Source: Psettodes erumei
Lineage: Eukaryota; Chordata; Actinopteri; Pleuronectiformes; Psettodidae
Length of the DNA: 64,000 bases
Direction of reading: 5' to 3'
NCBI GenBank assembly: GCA_016785225.1
Contig: JAFBJZ010000665.1
Location: 1,922,001-1,986,000 of the forward strand
The translations under genes were made by a program, and so were the position numbers. The notes beneath the pieces were generated by a model. The model saw only the letters and a list, made by a program, of their open reading frames with translations, was not told where the DNA came from and did not search any database. Below, piece after piece: positions 1 through 11,370 of this stretch; positions within the stretch are counted from its first letter, which is position 1, and each line of letters opens with the position of its first letter.

Positions 1-676
1 CGCGCGGCCCAGAGAAACTCGCCGAGCAGATAAAAATAGCAAAGGAGAGCGAGCTTTGGTCCGGCCGCCAAAGTGCACGGGCATGTGTACAAACATGCAA
101 ATATCAGAGTGCTGCTGCTGGACTCTGTCAGCTTTTGTTTTTGGAAGGAAGGGTTCCGCTGCAGCCCCGGGGCTAAACGTTAAGCGAGAGAACAGGAATG
201 CAAAACACGGCGGCCGCCTCGGCTTTTGCAACGCGGAAATATGGCTCGGTCTAATGGCCACTGTTTGTCCAACTGCGCCCTGCGATATCTCCGATTTTAA
301 AAAGGGCTCGAGGGTAACGATGTGTCCTCACCGTAACTGTGTGTGTGTGTGTGTGGCACCGCAGGGTCAAAGCAATGCGACGCGCTCGAGGACGACGCAG
401 CTCATTTGTTTGTCCAGCTGCCGGGTTACCGATCGCATCGTGAGGGACCCGGGGGGGTGGGAACCGGCGCAGAGCTGACGGGTGCTGAAGAGAGCGCACA
501 CGCGGGCCGTTTTTCCGCCGCTCGCTGTTATCGTGCGGGTGCAGGTTTCAAGCCTGTCAGCTAGAACGGCGCCTCTCGCGAGCGGCTCACGGCTCACTGG
601 CACGAGCTCAAAGATGCAGAGTGCGTGGTTTTGTTTTTCCTGTTAAAAAAAAAAAAGTTATTATTTGGACACCCAC
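1..676 (-). other. start of med13 intron 4 (partial)
   Basis: This is intron sequence downstream of the exon 4 donor. It is GC- and CpG-rich and has a short GT run near 340-355. On the minus strand a run of T lies close to the donor (A run at 645-656 on the plus strand). Overlapping frames of up to 140 codons are open on both strands, as expected from GC-rich DNA. None looks like a protein. I see no other gene here. Confidence 0.8.
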
Positions 677-822
677 CTTGGAAGGGGCTGGAGGCCTGCT
701 GAGCCAGAGTGAGGTGCTCCTCCGTCAGGTGGTAGACGGGCTGGTGCTGGTTGATCTCCACGCTGGTGCACACGTTGCTCTCGCCGTGCAAGAAGAAGGT
801 GAAGGCGCAGGACAGGTGCTCG
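677..822 (-). CDS. med13: med13 coding exon 4 (residues 157-205 plus one base)
   Basis: The first base C completes the serine codon begun in exon 3 (AG then C). The exon then encodes EHLSCAFTFFLHGESNVCTS, continues VEINQHQPVYHLTEEHLTLA and ends QQASSPFQ, with one G left over for the next codon. The acceptor is ttctctccag and the donor is CAAG followed by gtgggt. FTFFLHGESNVCTSVEI is a conserved core strand pair of the Med13 N-terminal domain. NQHQPVY followed by LTEEHLTLAQQ is the MED13-type version; MED13L has a different ending here. In the family the next residue is valine (GTN), which fits the leftover G. Exon 5 must lie beyond the left edge of the window. Confidence 0.96.
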
Positions 823-1648
823 CTGGAGAGAAGAGAGAGGGCGAGATGAGGCATTTGGGATCACACTGCTCTAATATGCACCTTTGAAAAGAAGCGCGGC
901 TCGCGATGAATAACTCCAACAGAGTGCGGGCGACTGCTGAAGGGGGGAGGGGGAGCTATCAGGTAGTCTAGTTCATGTTCCTGTTCACAGAGAAAGAGAA
1001 AGAAGAGCGGGCAGGGAGAGGAAGGCTAGGGAGGGAAAATATGATTAGAAAAACTTGTCTTTTTCGCTCAGAGGCTGCAGCGGGATCTCTGCCTCAACAT
1101 GACAGACACTCCACGGGAGGGGAGGAAGCCAGAGAAGGGAAGGAGGGAGTGGAGTAAAGGAGCTACTAATGTGAGCGCCCCGCGGTCACGCAGAGACGCC
1201 TCGCATGTTTGCGCCCCGGCTCTTTCTTCTAATATGTCCGCGGATGACGCCGCAACGCGCAGAAGTCGAAGTTGGTCGACCCCGAGTCAACAACGGCGGG
1301 TGCTCGCAGGTGGTTGGGAGTGTGTGTAGAGTTTTTTTGTGCTTCCGTGTGCGGACGGCGGCGTGCGCGCGTGAAACAAAAGGGGTAAGCCCGGACTAAC
1401 CCCGGCTCTCCAGCCAAAGCACTCGGCGACGACGGCACCCTCTCCCTCTCTCTCACGCACGCATGAATGCGAGCTCTCCCGCTCTCGGCAACGCCTGCCC
1501 GTGCCAGTCTGACCTCAACGGCTCGCGACAGAAGTGACGAGTCGAAGGAGAAGCGGAAAGAGAGGACGGGGCGGGTGGGAGACGGGCAGAGCAGAACGCA
1601 GCCCTTTGTCTGCGGCCTCTCCTCTCTTTTCCAGCCCGGCCCCGGCCG

Positions 1649-1655
<7 letters not shown>

Positions 1656-1712
<57 letters not shown>

Positions 1713-1740
1713 AAGAGGGAGAGAGAGAGAGCGGGAGACA
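1656..1740. repeat. (CA)n microsatellite with adjacent GA-rich run
   Basis: About 27 uninterrupted CA units run from 1656 to 1710, followed by a GA-rich tract to 1740. On the med13 transcript strand this reads as a pyrimidine tract plus a GU repeat. Confidence 0.98.
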
Positions 1741-2550
1741 GCGCAAGTGACGGATGACCAAATGAAGGGGTGAATTTGGAAGTGGATCAAAGAGGGTTGC
1801 ATCCTCCGAGGATTTAGTTAAGCAAATATCAGTCTCCTCTGCCTGCCTCTGTCTCGCTCTCTCTCTGGCACACCTACTCTGCAGAGGATTAAAGAGAAGG
1901 AGCAGATAGAAAAAGAGAGAGGGGGGGGAGAGAGAGCACTTCAATAAGATAACACCACCTACGTAGCAGAGAGATGTCCTAAGCCCCCCCCAAGAGCTTG
2001 ACATTAATCTTTTTTTTTCCTGTAAAGATGAGGTGGTGGTTGTTAGCGAAGGGCTTTGCAGGTATGATATTCATTTTCTGCAGCTGGAGGCAGGCAGGCT
2101 AACGGAGGTGAGTCAAAGCAGGAGAGGGGCTGAGCCTCAGCGGTTCTACCAGAGCGCCCGGGTTCCAGTACTGCCGTCACGTTCAGGCGAAAAGCTCCAG
2201 CAGTCACTTCCCGAGCCTGCAGACCGACCACAGCCCTGCTGTCTGTAGAGTTTGGATGAAGCTACTGTAAACGTTCACCAGCCTCAGCTCCACGGCTTGA
2301 TTTGTGCGAGGCGGCGCTCACGTGACATTGGCGCCGCGCGAAAAAGTGCAGCTCCCTCGTTCGTTCAGGTGATGCCGCCACATCGGTTGTTCGGTGGGTG
2401 GGTGGGGGGGGGTCGCACAGTACAGTGCCGCGAATCCCTGCTGCTGCAGCTGCGTACGGCTACATTTTATCTGTGTGGGTGCGTCAGGATTCAGTGTTTT
2501 AATAAGAGCTGCATTTCCTATGAGATGCATGGATGTGCAAGAGCAGGTCC

Positions 2551-2573
2551 GTGTGTGTGTGTGTGTGTGTGTG
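2551..2573. repeat. (GT)n microsatellite
   Basis: About 11 GT units, followed by a degenerate GTGCGTGC tail. Confidence 0.97.
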
Positions 2574-2978
2574 CGTGCGCAGCTCCCGCTCCCTGCAGGC
2601 ACAGGGGGCGTGCCGACCATTGGCTGGTCTTCGCGGTGAGGAAAGCGGAGGCGTGGCGGCCGATACTCGCCGCCCTCGCCGGCCTTCCGCGTCTCGCCGC
2701 AGGGCGCACAGAGCGAGGTACGGCACCGTACATTAAGTCCACAGTCGGGGCGAGGCTGCGGGCGGCGTGAAGCCCGTGCGCAAAAGACGTCTGAAACCCC
2801 CCGCAGAGCAACTTGTGCAAAGCATCGCAGCATCTCTCCGGCGGACGTTCCCACAGAGACAGTGGGAGACAAATCTATATGCAAATCACATTAATCTGTA
2901 GAACCTTTTATCATATATCATATTTAACACTGGTGTGTACGGCCAGGTGAGGCTGTGTACAGACGACCGGGGGACCAG

Positions 2979-2980
<2 letters not shown>

Positions 2981-3011
<31 letters not shown>

Positions 3012-3018
3012 GGGGGGG
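2981..3018. repeat. (GT)n microsatellite followed by G run
   Basis: About 14 GT units end in a run of 10 G. The G run makes the locus prone to length variation. Confidence 0.97.
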
Positions 3019-3657
3019 TTGTTTTTTCCGGCTATAAGCTGGCAGCGGAGGTAGTCGCAGAGCCAGGTCGACATCTGCGTAAAAGGCGGGGTGGGACAGA
3101 CGGCGTTGTGTAACACGTCACGCCTCTGACTCCGCCGCGCTGGCGTACGATCGAAGATGGCACAGCGGGGCCTCACTGCGGCGGCCTTCTTCGGTTCGAC
3201 ATAAAAGAAGCATAACGAGAAGCGTCACGAGAAGTCTTCTCCACGGCAGCGCAGCACGTGGCCAAGCCGCCGGGCGGCAGAATGGCAGGCACATGGGCCC
3301 CCGCCATTTGCAGCACAAGGAGCCAAACGGCGGACGCGGCGGCAAACTTTAACTGAGACGGGAGCAAGGGGCGGCCGGGTCATCTGAGGCTCTGAGCCGT
3401 CGCATTTTCTGGAAACGAACGAAGCGATTATCTCGTCAGGCGGCGTGAATCTCGGAGCCTCGGCGTTGGCGAGAGCGCACGCGCAGCTGACGCCGCGGTG
3501 CATTTGTGCACGCGGAGGAGCCGGCCAAGTCGGACTACAACGGACACGTGTCGCCGTGTTCTGCAGACATCGACAGAGCTGCAGCGTAGCCGCTCTCCTC
3601 TCGCGTGCAAAGACAACCTGACGCGACACATTCTCTCTCTCACACGCGCGCAGCACG

Positions 3658-3661
<4 letters not shown>

Positions 3662-3689
<28 letters not shown>
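3662..3689. repeat. (CA)n microsatellite
   Basis: About 14 CA units, preceded by a GCACGCAC-type degenerate start. Confidence 0.97.
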
Positions 3690-3766
3690 TCTGTGTTTGC
3701 AGGGCACTTGGAGGCTCGAGGTAGAGGGCTGCCATCTGTGGCTCAGCAGGCAGAAGTACAACCCTG

Positions 3767-3767
3767 C

Positions 3768-3857
<90 letters not shown>

Positions 3858-3859
3858 AC
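3767..3859. repeat. compound (CT)n(CA)n microsatellite
   Basis: About 11 CT units pass directly into about 31 CA units (to 3850), followed by an interrupted AACACACAC tail. It is one of the longest repeats in the window and lies only 80 bases from the previous CA repeat. Confidence 0.98.
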
Positions 3860-4312
3860 TATCGTACCAGATTCAAATCACCTCTTCACAAATGTGACTG
3901 TACAGATTGTGCTGTCAGTGTCAGCGTATTGGTTAGGAGGATTATCTGACATGCCAGCTGTTGACATTGAAAGAGCCTCATGCTAAACGCTCACATTAAG
4001 ACCCAACAGTGATTATACTATGGCTTATTTTATATGACAATATTACTTTATATATCAAGGTGGATATATATATCTCAAGCTTTTTTTATCTACCTGAAAA
4101 AATAATGTCTGAAGCTGCAGCACAAGGTCTTCCACTTTTTATTTCTGTGACTATTTCAAGTCGACAGACGTGAACGTTGAAGATAATCCTGGAGGGAAAG
4201 GGCGGCTACTAAGCTCAACAGGTGCCTGGTGAGTATTTAGCGAAGCAGCCGCCGAAACATCAGCACGAACAGCAGCAAGCGGCGTGTTTCCTCTCGCTGC
4301 CGCACCTGCCGC

Positions 4313-4330
4313 CCACACACACACACACAC
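4313..4330. repeat. short (CA)n microsatellite
   Basis: About nine CA units in GC-rich DNA. Confidence 0.95.
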
Positions 4331-4540
4331 AAAAGGAGCGGGATTTAGCTGGTCTTACAACCGTGACAGACCGCGGCGGCAAAGCCCGCCGCATCTGTCG
4401 GCGGGCGGGTTCGCGGCGGGAGCTTCGGCCGTCCCGTCCACCCCCCACACAAACACAGCGCCGAGCCAAATTCTTCTGCCAGCATCCGCGGCCTGCTGGT
4501 GCAGCAAACACAGGCACGATCCACCTCAGCACGTGGGCCA

Positions 4541-4619
4541 AGCACACACACACACACACACCTGCAAACATCAGCAGGTTCACACGGCGGGACAGTGTGT
4601 GTGTGTGTGTGTGTGTGTG
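4541..4619. repeat. inverted pair of CA and GT repeats
   Basis: A (CA)n run at about 4543-4561 is followed 33 bases later by a (GT)n run at 4595-4619. The two arms are complementary, so the transcript could fold into a stem of about 19 base pairs with a loop of about 33 bases. Confidence 0.9.
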
Positions 4620-5323
4620 GTAGCCGGAGCGTGGGGAGCAGGTCAAGTGTAGGCACAACCCTGAAATGTTTTCCCTCTATATGATGGAGCGCACTGCTTT
4701 TCTCTCAGGGTAGAAACAGGAGACTTCCAGTAACGGGTGTCCACGGGCCGCCTCCCTGCCCTCCTTTCCTGCCTCTCTCTGGACGGTCAACTGTCCAATT
4801 AAGGCAAAATGCCAAAAAAGAAGAAGAAATACAGGAGACTTTAACAAATAGTTTGACATTTGGGGGAATTTGCTTTCTTGCCAAGAGTTAAGAGGAGAAA
4901 ATGAATGGCCCTCTCATGTCTGTGCGCTTCGTATGAAGCTCCAGCCAGCAGCCAGCCAGCTTATTTTGGCATTACGACTAGAAAAATGTGGAAAGAGCTG
5001 GTCTGGCTCTGTCCAAAACTAACAAAGTCTGCCTATCAGCGCCTCTTCGTAATCGCTCATTAACGTGATGAACATGCACAGGAACAAGTTGCGGCTGTCG
5101 TCCCTGCTGCGTGACTGTTGAGCATTTTCTCGAAATGAACGCAGACCCCCCTTTCTACCTCGCCTTCAAATTAAATCCTGATCAAATTTGGATTTCATTC
5201 AAAGAATATTTCTCACTTTGCCTCAGGATCCCCCCTCCTCAGGGGGCTGCTCCATAACGCCTCAAGACGCGGGTTCTCGGGGATTTCAGAATGTCATCTC
5301 CCCTGCAGCGAGATATTGGCTGC

Positions 5324-5349
5324 AAATAAATAAATAAATAGATAAATAG
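5324..5349. repeat. (AAAT)n tetranucleotide repeat
   Basis: Five to six imperfect AAAT units, with AGAT variants at the end. Confidence 0.9.
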
Positions 5350-5739
5350 ATCAGAAAGAGGCGCAGGAAAACTGTGCAGTGTGTGCGACCGAAACAGCGG
5401 CCGTCAGCAGCGCACGTGAGCTGGCAGGCGCGGAACTCCCTCCTTAAAACGACTAAATGTCCCTCGCCGTCGTTACGGGAATTCAATGTGCGGCGCGGTG
5501 TGTCCAAAACACCGAGTTAAACAGCCCGCACAACAAGCAGATACTTGTCAGAGCGTTGTGTTCATTAACTAGATTTGTGGCAGCTAGCGCGCCATGTTTT
5601 TATCTGCCTCTCTTTCTCTCAGTCATGTGGAGAGAGTGTTGGGGGGGCGCCTGACAAAAAGCCACCACATCTTTTACTCATCTTTTCTCCCTCCGTCTCC
5701 ACCTTCCCTCCCACTCCCCCCTGCTCCTCATCTATTAAC

Positions 5740-6090
5740 TGGCAAATAGGCCGGGCTGCTCCGCGATCTGCCCGCTCGCACGCACGCCACCGCGATTGTC
5801 CGCGCCGGCGCTCCCCGCTCCACCTCTCACATGCAAATGGCCCGCGGCCTTTGGCTCGGCGAGGAGACAATGACATAATCCGGCGAGGATTTGGAGCGGG
5901 GCCCACATACAAAAGGAGGGCAGGTGGGCGCATTTGCCTCCGGCCGGCACGCCATGGAAATGAGGCGCCAGAGGGCCGGCGGCGAGGGGGGGACGCGAGC
6001 AGGGGGGGCGCGCCAACGGATGACGGCCGGCCTGACGCTTTGGCGCGGGGCTTGGCTGACGATAAGCGCGCTCGTTTGTCGGCGGCGGAC
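5740..6090. other. CpG-rich block in intron 3
   Basis: A GC- and CpG-dense stretch surrounded by more AT-rich DNA. It contains an octamer-like ATGCAAAT at about 5831-5838. Frames of about 200 codons are open on both strands at once, as expected when high GC makes stop codons rare, so I do not call a gene. It could be an intragenic CpG island or alternative promoter. Confidence 0.35.
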
Positions 6091-7063
6091 AGAACGAACC
6101 CTTCACCCGAGATCTTATCCCAAACGTTAACCTTCGTTTCGCCACGTTTACGAATCCCTCTTAACGGTAAAACCTCGCGTTGTTCCGCTGCTCGCCACCA
6201 CTCCTGCACGCTCCACGGCTGCAGCTAATTATTTCAATATTCAGAATGTCAAAGGACTGTCAGGCCTCTCCCGGCCTAAGATGACACCTTCAGATTGCTT
6301 GTTTTTTTTTTCTAATATTTATGTGATGATTCAAAACCCAAAGAGATTCCGTTTACAGTGACGGCAAATCCTGACGATAAATAATCACTTCTTAAAATTC
6401 CTGCTTCGACACAGATCCTCCAAATTGCATCAAACCTCAAACTTTCTTATCTCCTTTGCAGCTTTTTTTTTACTACCATCTATGGAAAACGGTGGACAAC
6501 TGCGGTGAAACAGTGAAATGACAATTAGTCAGCGGGTGACAACACCTCTCTGCGTTGTGTGTGTTATCTGGACCCGGGCTCGCTTGTTTGCGACAGCAAG
6601 TGGCAACAAAAGCGGTCGCCCATGCGGACCTAAAGGGGACGGAGCGTCCGAATTCAACCGACGACGGCTCGAGCTGCGGCAAATTAACGCGTGCGCCGTA
6701 ATTTTTGTGTGTGTGTGTCGTGGGATTACGGCGTTCCTGCGTTAGCTGTGTTTTTAAGTGAGTTTTATTTCCCCAGCTGTACCCGTGTTTGTTGCACTCT
6801 TTGGTTCTGTTCTTTAGATATTGTAACCTGACAAAAACGTGCCCCCGCGTGACGGGAGGGGTTTTTTTCCCCCTGTGCTCGCCTTCTGTTGTTTGCTCTA
6901 ATCAAAAGGTGTTTTTAAAAAGCCTCCAGGGTTTCAGCTAATCAGCTGTTGTTTAAAATCATACCGCTATTGTTTTATTGCACTTCTTATCGCTTACCAT
7001 TAGCCACCGAACACAGTCCTGCTGAGGAGTCACGTTTTTCTTGTAAGCTATCAGGTGAATGAG

Positions 7064-7101
7064 CACGCACGCACACACACACACACACACACACGCACGC
7101 G

Positions 7102-7169
<68 letters not shown>

Positions 7170-7176
7170 GCACACA
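7064..7176. repeat. long interrupted (CA)n microsatellite
   Basis: More than 100 bases of CA repeat, interrupted by CGCACGCGCAG near 7095-7105 and flanked by GCAC variants at both ends. It is the longest dinucleotide block in the window. Confidence 0.98.
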
Positions 7177-8066
7177 GTCACCAAGGCGATATGAAACCTG
7201 ATTTGAGGGGAATTAAAAATCAGTCAGAGGCCGACCGGTTGAGGGGAAGAAGGGGGACAGAGGGCGGAGGAAAGGGAAGGAGACTGCAGAGCCGCGACAT
7301 TCCACAGATGTTTGCTGGGCTGGGCCGGCCGTGCACTGTGAACTCAGCTTCCGACGACGACGACAACAACAACAACAAGAGCGAGCGAGCCTCCCACTGG
7401 GAAGAGACACCCCTCCACGTGTGGGCGCGCAGCCGCCAGCGCCGCTCGGCCCCTGCACGTGGACATCTGCCATTTGTGGCGGCTTGTTATCACGGCCCGG
7501 GACACGTAAACATGTTTTGACCGGTCATGTGCCGCAGCAGCGACGGGGCCCTGCTGGCATCGGCGCGGCTTCTGACACAACATGAATGCGCGGTGCTTCT
7601 GGAATAACGGCAGGCGCTCGCCGCGCGAACGAGCGAGCGTAAACTGTTTGGAGCGCGGGAGTGACAGGAGGGAGGACTTGCCAGGAAAACGCGGTTGGTC
7701 ATGTGATCGGAGGGACCGGGGAGTTCGTGTGATTGTTTACACGACGAGCACGATCGTCTGTCAGCGGAACGCCCGAGACCGAGGGCGAGCGCGCGTTTTC
7801 GCTTCACCGTCAAAGCGGCGCGGGACGAGGAAACGTGGCGAGAGACGCGTGCATGTTAAACAACCAGGTGAGGGAAAAGACAAAGAGGGCAAGACTGTGT
7901 TGGATTAGAGGACACGCTTCCACGGTGATATAATCTTCCCTACTGTCTCGCCACCTGACCACTGGGACACAACAGCGCTGTCTGCTGCCAAAGCAATGCG
8001 AGCACACAAACGCGGCCTGCAGCGCGCGGATCGCACAGGAGACTCTAAGGCCAGCACATTCGCTTA

Positions 8067-8067
<1 letters not shown>

Positions 8068-8107
<40 letters not shown>
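8068..8107. repeat. (CA)n microsatellite
   Basis: About 20 uninterrupted CA units. Confidence 0.98.
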
Positions 8108-8110
<3 letters not shown>

Positions 8111-8286
8111 CAGAGCTCTATTACTTTGAATTGATTTCCCTCTGCCACAAATGGAGAGGGGGCTGAGCCTCTTTATATATGTCAGATTAAACTTGGAAGG
8201 GAGAGAGAGGGAGGAATGGAAAGAGACGGAACGGCGAGTCCGTAAAAAGAGGAGCGAGCCCATCCTCTGCGGGTGTGTCGCGCACG

Positions 8287-8311
8287 GACACACACACACA
8301 CACACAGACAC
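8287..8311. repeat. short (CA)n microsatellite
   Basis: About nine CA units followed by GACACGG. Confidence 0.93.
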
Positions 8312-8479
8312 GGCCAGAGCCGATAATACTGACGTAACCCTGACGCCAAAGTCGGCTTCGGGCTAGCAAACGCGCGCGCGCCCGGGTTCCTCCGATACAC
8401 CTGCCGTCAGCTGAAAGGCGACCCCCTCCGCGGCAGCCAGATACCTGTGCTATGTGGAAACACAATATTTTCGCTAATT

Positions 8480-8720
8480 ATCCTCATTACGGCGCTCGCG
8501 CAGTCGCGTCGCAGCTGCATCCTGATTGCGGCGCGACATCTGCTCCTGCTCAGCTCGGCGTCCGAACGCGCGCCGCACCCGGAGGGCGCCCGCACACAGT
8601 CCCGCCCTTACGCTGCATCGCACGACGCGGCCCTGTGCACCTGCGAGCGGAGGGCTGGATAGGTTACGCTCGTTTGTAACGGGGGTGGGATTTTAAACCC
8701 GTTTTAAGCCGCGCTCGCGT
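8480..8720. other. CpG-rich block in intron 3
   Basis: A CpG-dense stretch that grades on its right side into AT-rich DNA with several homeodomain-type ATTA cores (8720-8845). No gene is recognised. Confidence 0.3.
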
Positions 8721-10740
8721 CGAGCCATTAGGTCAGGCCATTAGTGATAGAAGTTGTGCAGTTGTTATAATAAAGCTTAATTAGCTAGAGTCATGGTCAA
8801 TTAGTCCGCCTCATCCTGGATTAAAGCCGGTCTTCTGCAGTTACCCCACAAAGGCGAGGCCTGCGAGCGCCGTCGTTACTGCCGCTAAACGCCGCGGACA
8901 CGTTCACAGCTGTAATCCCGGGGAATGAGGACAGGTTAGGGGGTCACGCCACGTATTATTGAACACACTGATTATCTTGCAGAAAAAATATCAGATGGCT
9001 AGAAGTACTCGCAGATAAAACACGTGTACGATCCCCCGCGCTTCCCGCCGGTATCGGCCGGCGACGTGCGTCTGCATCGGTGCAGGACCTGAAATAAAAC
9101 TGAAACTAAACTCAAGTTTAGCGTCCGCCTCTCTTGGCAGAAATAAGCCGGTCCTCATGCTCTGTTCACAGCCGCGGACGTTTGCCTGTTCACGCTTTGA
9201 AAGCATCTGTTACGCTACTCCGACAACGCTGGGCGTAAGGCGGTGAGGAAACGAGTGTGCAGCACAGAGGCAGCGCAGACGTCCAATCACATATTTCAGA
9301 AAAACATATTTCAGATATTTCTCCTGATATCATTTCAAGTTAAACGACAATACTTCCGCTCATGAAATCAATCGCACTGAAAATGAGCTGTTGAAGCTGA
9401 TGGCTGCAGAGAAAAAGAAACGCACAGACTGATTGTTTACAGCCGCCCAATCCTGTGTGAGGATTACATGTTGCGTAACCCTCAAACACATTTTCAGCGT
9501 TGCATCAGTTTGCCTCCACAGCGAACTAAAACTCAAGTCCACGTTTGGCTCAGACATCTGTGAACAAATGTTTGGGTTCCTGGAGTTTGTCTCAGGCTGT
9601 GGTGAGATTCTTGGAGACCTTTATAACATTTTCTGGAGGTTCGGGTTACAGCCACCACCTTGCGGGCTAGGGAGGTGCAGTGAAATGTCTTACACCGTGT
9701 AAGGGAGTCACTTTAAATGTGTCAGACAAAGACAGAGGTTACTTTGAAAAGGGCAGAGAGGAGAGTCAGAGAGGGAGCGACGCCTGGCAGATTAACTATG
9801 AGGACTTCGTCAGACCTTCGCTTGGCCCCCGTAGCCTCCCGTAGCCTCTGGTCACATGGGAAGAGGGAGGAATGGGAGGAATGCAGGGTACGGCGGGCAA
9901 GGAGGACAGGGGAGCTGGGAGGAAATGGAAGGACTGCCTTCACCAGCAGAGAAATCCGTCCCTTGAACTCCACCGCTGACCCAGCGGGGATTTTCGGCGC
10001 GCAAAAAGCCGACGACGCTCCAGAAATGAGCGCGCTGGCTCTTCTCCCACGGGCTCCGACTGGCATCAGAGGGAACGGGGGAAGGCGTCCGGGAGCGGAA
10101 ATCGGTGGAATAATCTTACAGTGAGGTGCTGGAAGCTCCTGGTGGTGTCTTGTTTCCAGGCAATTTGTTCCCCGAGCGAGAGCATCACAAGATATGTCAA
10201 TCAAAGTCATATTAGCCTCTGTCGTCTCATTCACTTGGTCGGGCTACACCTTTGTGCAGCACCGTGATGCAAAGTCTTGGTCAATTCCCGTAAAATGACT
10301 GGTGCAAACTCCTTTAAAGACACGGCTTACCCCTTTCCCTCAGGCAATAACCTCATGCGCAAATATTGTTTTATATTGTTGATACCACATGATGGGTGCG
10401 GCTGGCCTCCAGGATGACAGTTCACACGTTGGATACGCTGATTTACAATGTGTACATTATATCATATATGTATACCGATCGGGGGGCTCTGTTAGGTCGG
10501 TGATGCGCGGGACTTTAAACTGCAACACTCAAGTGATGCAACGGGAAACGGACCATGAATAATGCATAATTGCGCTGCAATTAAGGAAGCGACGAGAAAA
10601 TACTGGTATTTGCCTTTAAGATCCATATTTATCTCCTGGACAGGATCTCTCCAGCAACATGATCTATCCAGAGCGCGGGTGGGGGTCACATGGTCCCACA
10701 GCCCCGTCTCCCTGGAGTTGTTGTCGCTGGAGAGAGCGAT

Positions 10741-10791
10741 GGGGGAGACGGAGGGGTAGGGGGTCGAGTGCGGGGGGGTGGGGGGGTGGGG
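10741..10791 (+). other. G-rich tract with G-quadruplex potential
   Basis: At least six runs of four or more G occur on the plus strand within 51 bases, separated by loops of 1-8 bases (single T loops near the right end). This satisfies the usual G-quadruplex pattern. Because med13 is on the minus strand, the G-rich strand is the template strand and the transcript is C-rich here. Any effect on replication or transcription is inference. Confidence 0.8.
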
Positions 10792-10879
10792 TATTTGTTA
10801 GTGGTGCCTGGTCGCCCTGTATATGTGTCAGTGCACCACGCGTTACATGTGCAGTTCTGCCTGGCTGTTTCTTCTCGTC

Positions 10880-11370
10880 TTCCACCAGCGATTCGGATGA
10901 AAGGCTGGTGCGACCGCCCTGGGTGCGGGGGGCGGCTCGCGCGGCCACCGCCGACGAGCCTTGTTTGTGCGCTCGCGTCCCCGCGTGTTTGTGTTGCGCT
11001 GCGAGCAGGGAGGGGATAAATTTAGCGCTTTAGCCCCAGACTGGAGGCAGTGGCCCTTTATCCTGCACTGTCCTACTTAACAGCGCGCTGCTCCCCGCCT
11101 CCGCCGCCGGCGCACCGCGCGTTCGCCGGAGAACGTGCTCGGCCGCCGCCAGTTGCACGCACAAGTGTCGCCGCACACCTGCGTTTTGCATTCATCGCTC
11201 TTGGAACGTGAGCCGCCGCGTGCCGGCTTGATTTGTCGCTTTCAGTCCGACGGGGACAGCGCGCCGCACGCGGTTGAATGCAGCGGGGAAGTCGTCTCCT
11301 GGCCGCAGCGCGGTTGGGACACGCCGTCGACGCAGCACATGCTGCTTTAAATACAGAGCGCGCGCCCCGG
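10880..11370. other. CpG-rich block in intron 3
   Basis: This is the densest CpG stretch of intron 3, about 0.5 kb, next to the G-rich tract at 10.75 kb. It has no recognisable exon. An intragenic CpG island or internal promoter is possible; only methylation or transcript-start data would tell. Confidence 0.35.

Noticed and set aside
1229..2004. Long frames through the CA/GT repeats giving Thr-His or Cys-Val runs (also near 2500, 3500-3860, 4300-4650, 7060-7170)
   Set aside because: Dinucleotide repeats contain no stop codon in any frame, so these are repeat artefacts.
5575..6228. Overlapping open frames of 217 (plus) and 196 (minus) codons
   Set aside because: Both strands are open across the same GC-rich block, the translations are Arg/Ala/Pro/Ser-rich without domains, and there is no splice or family evidence. 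High GC alone explains them.
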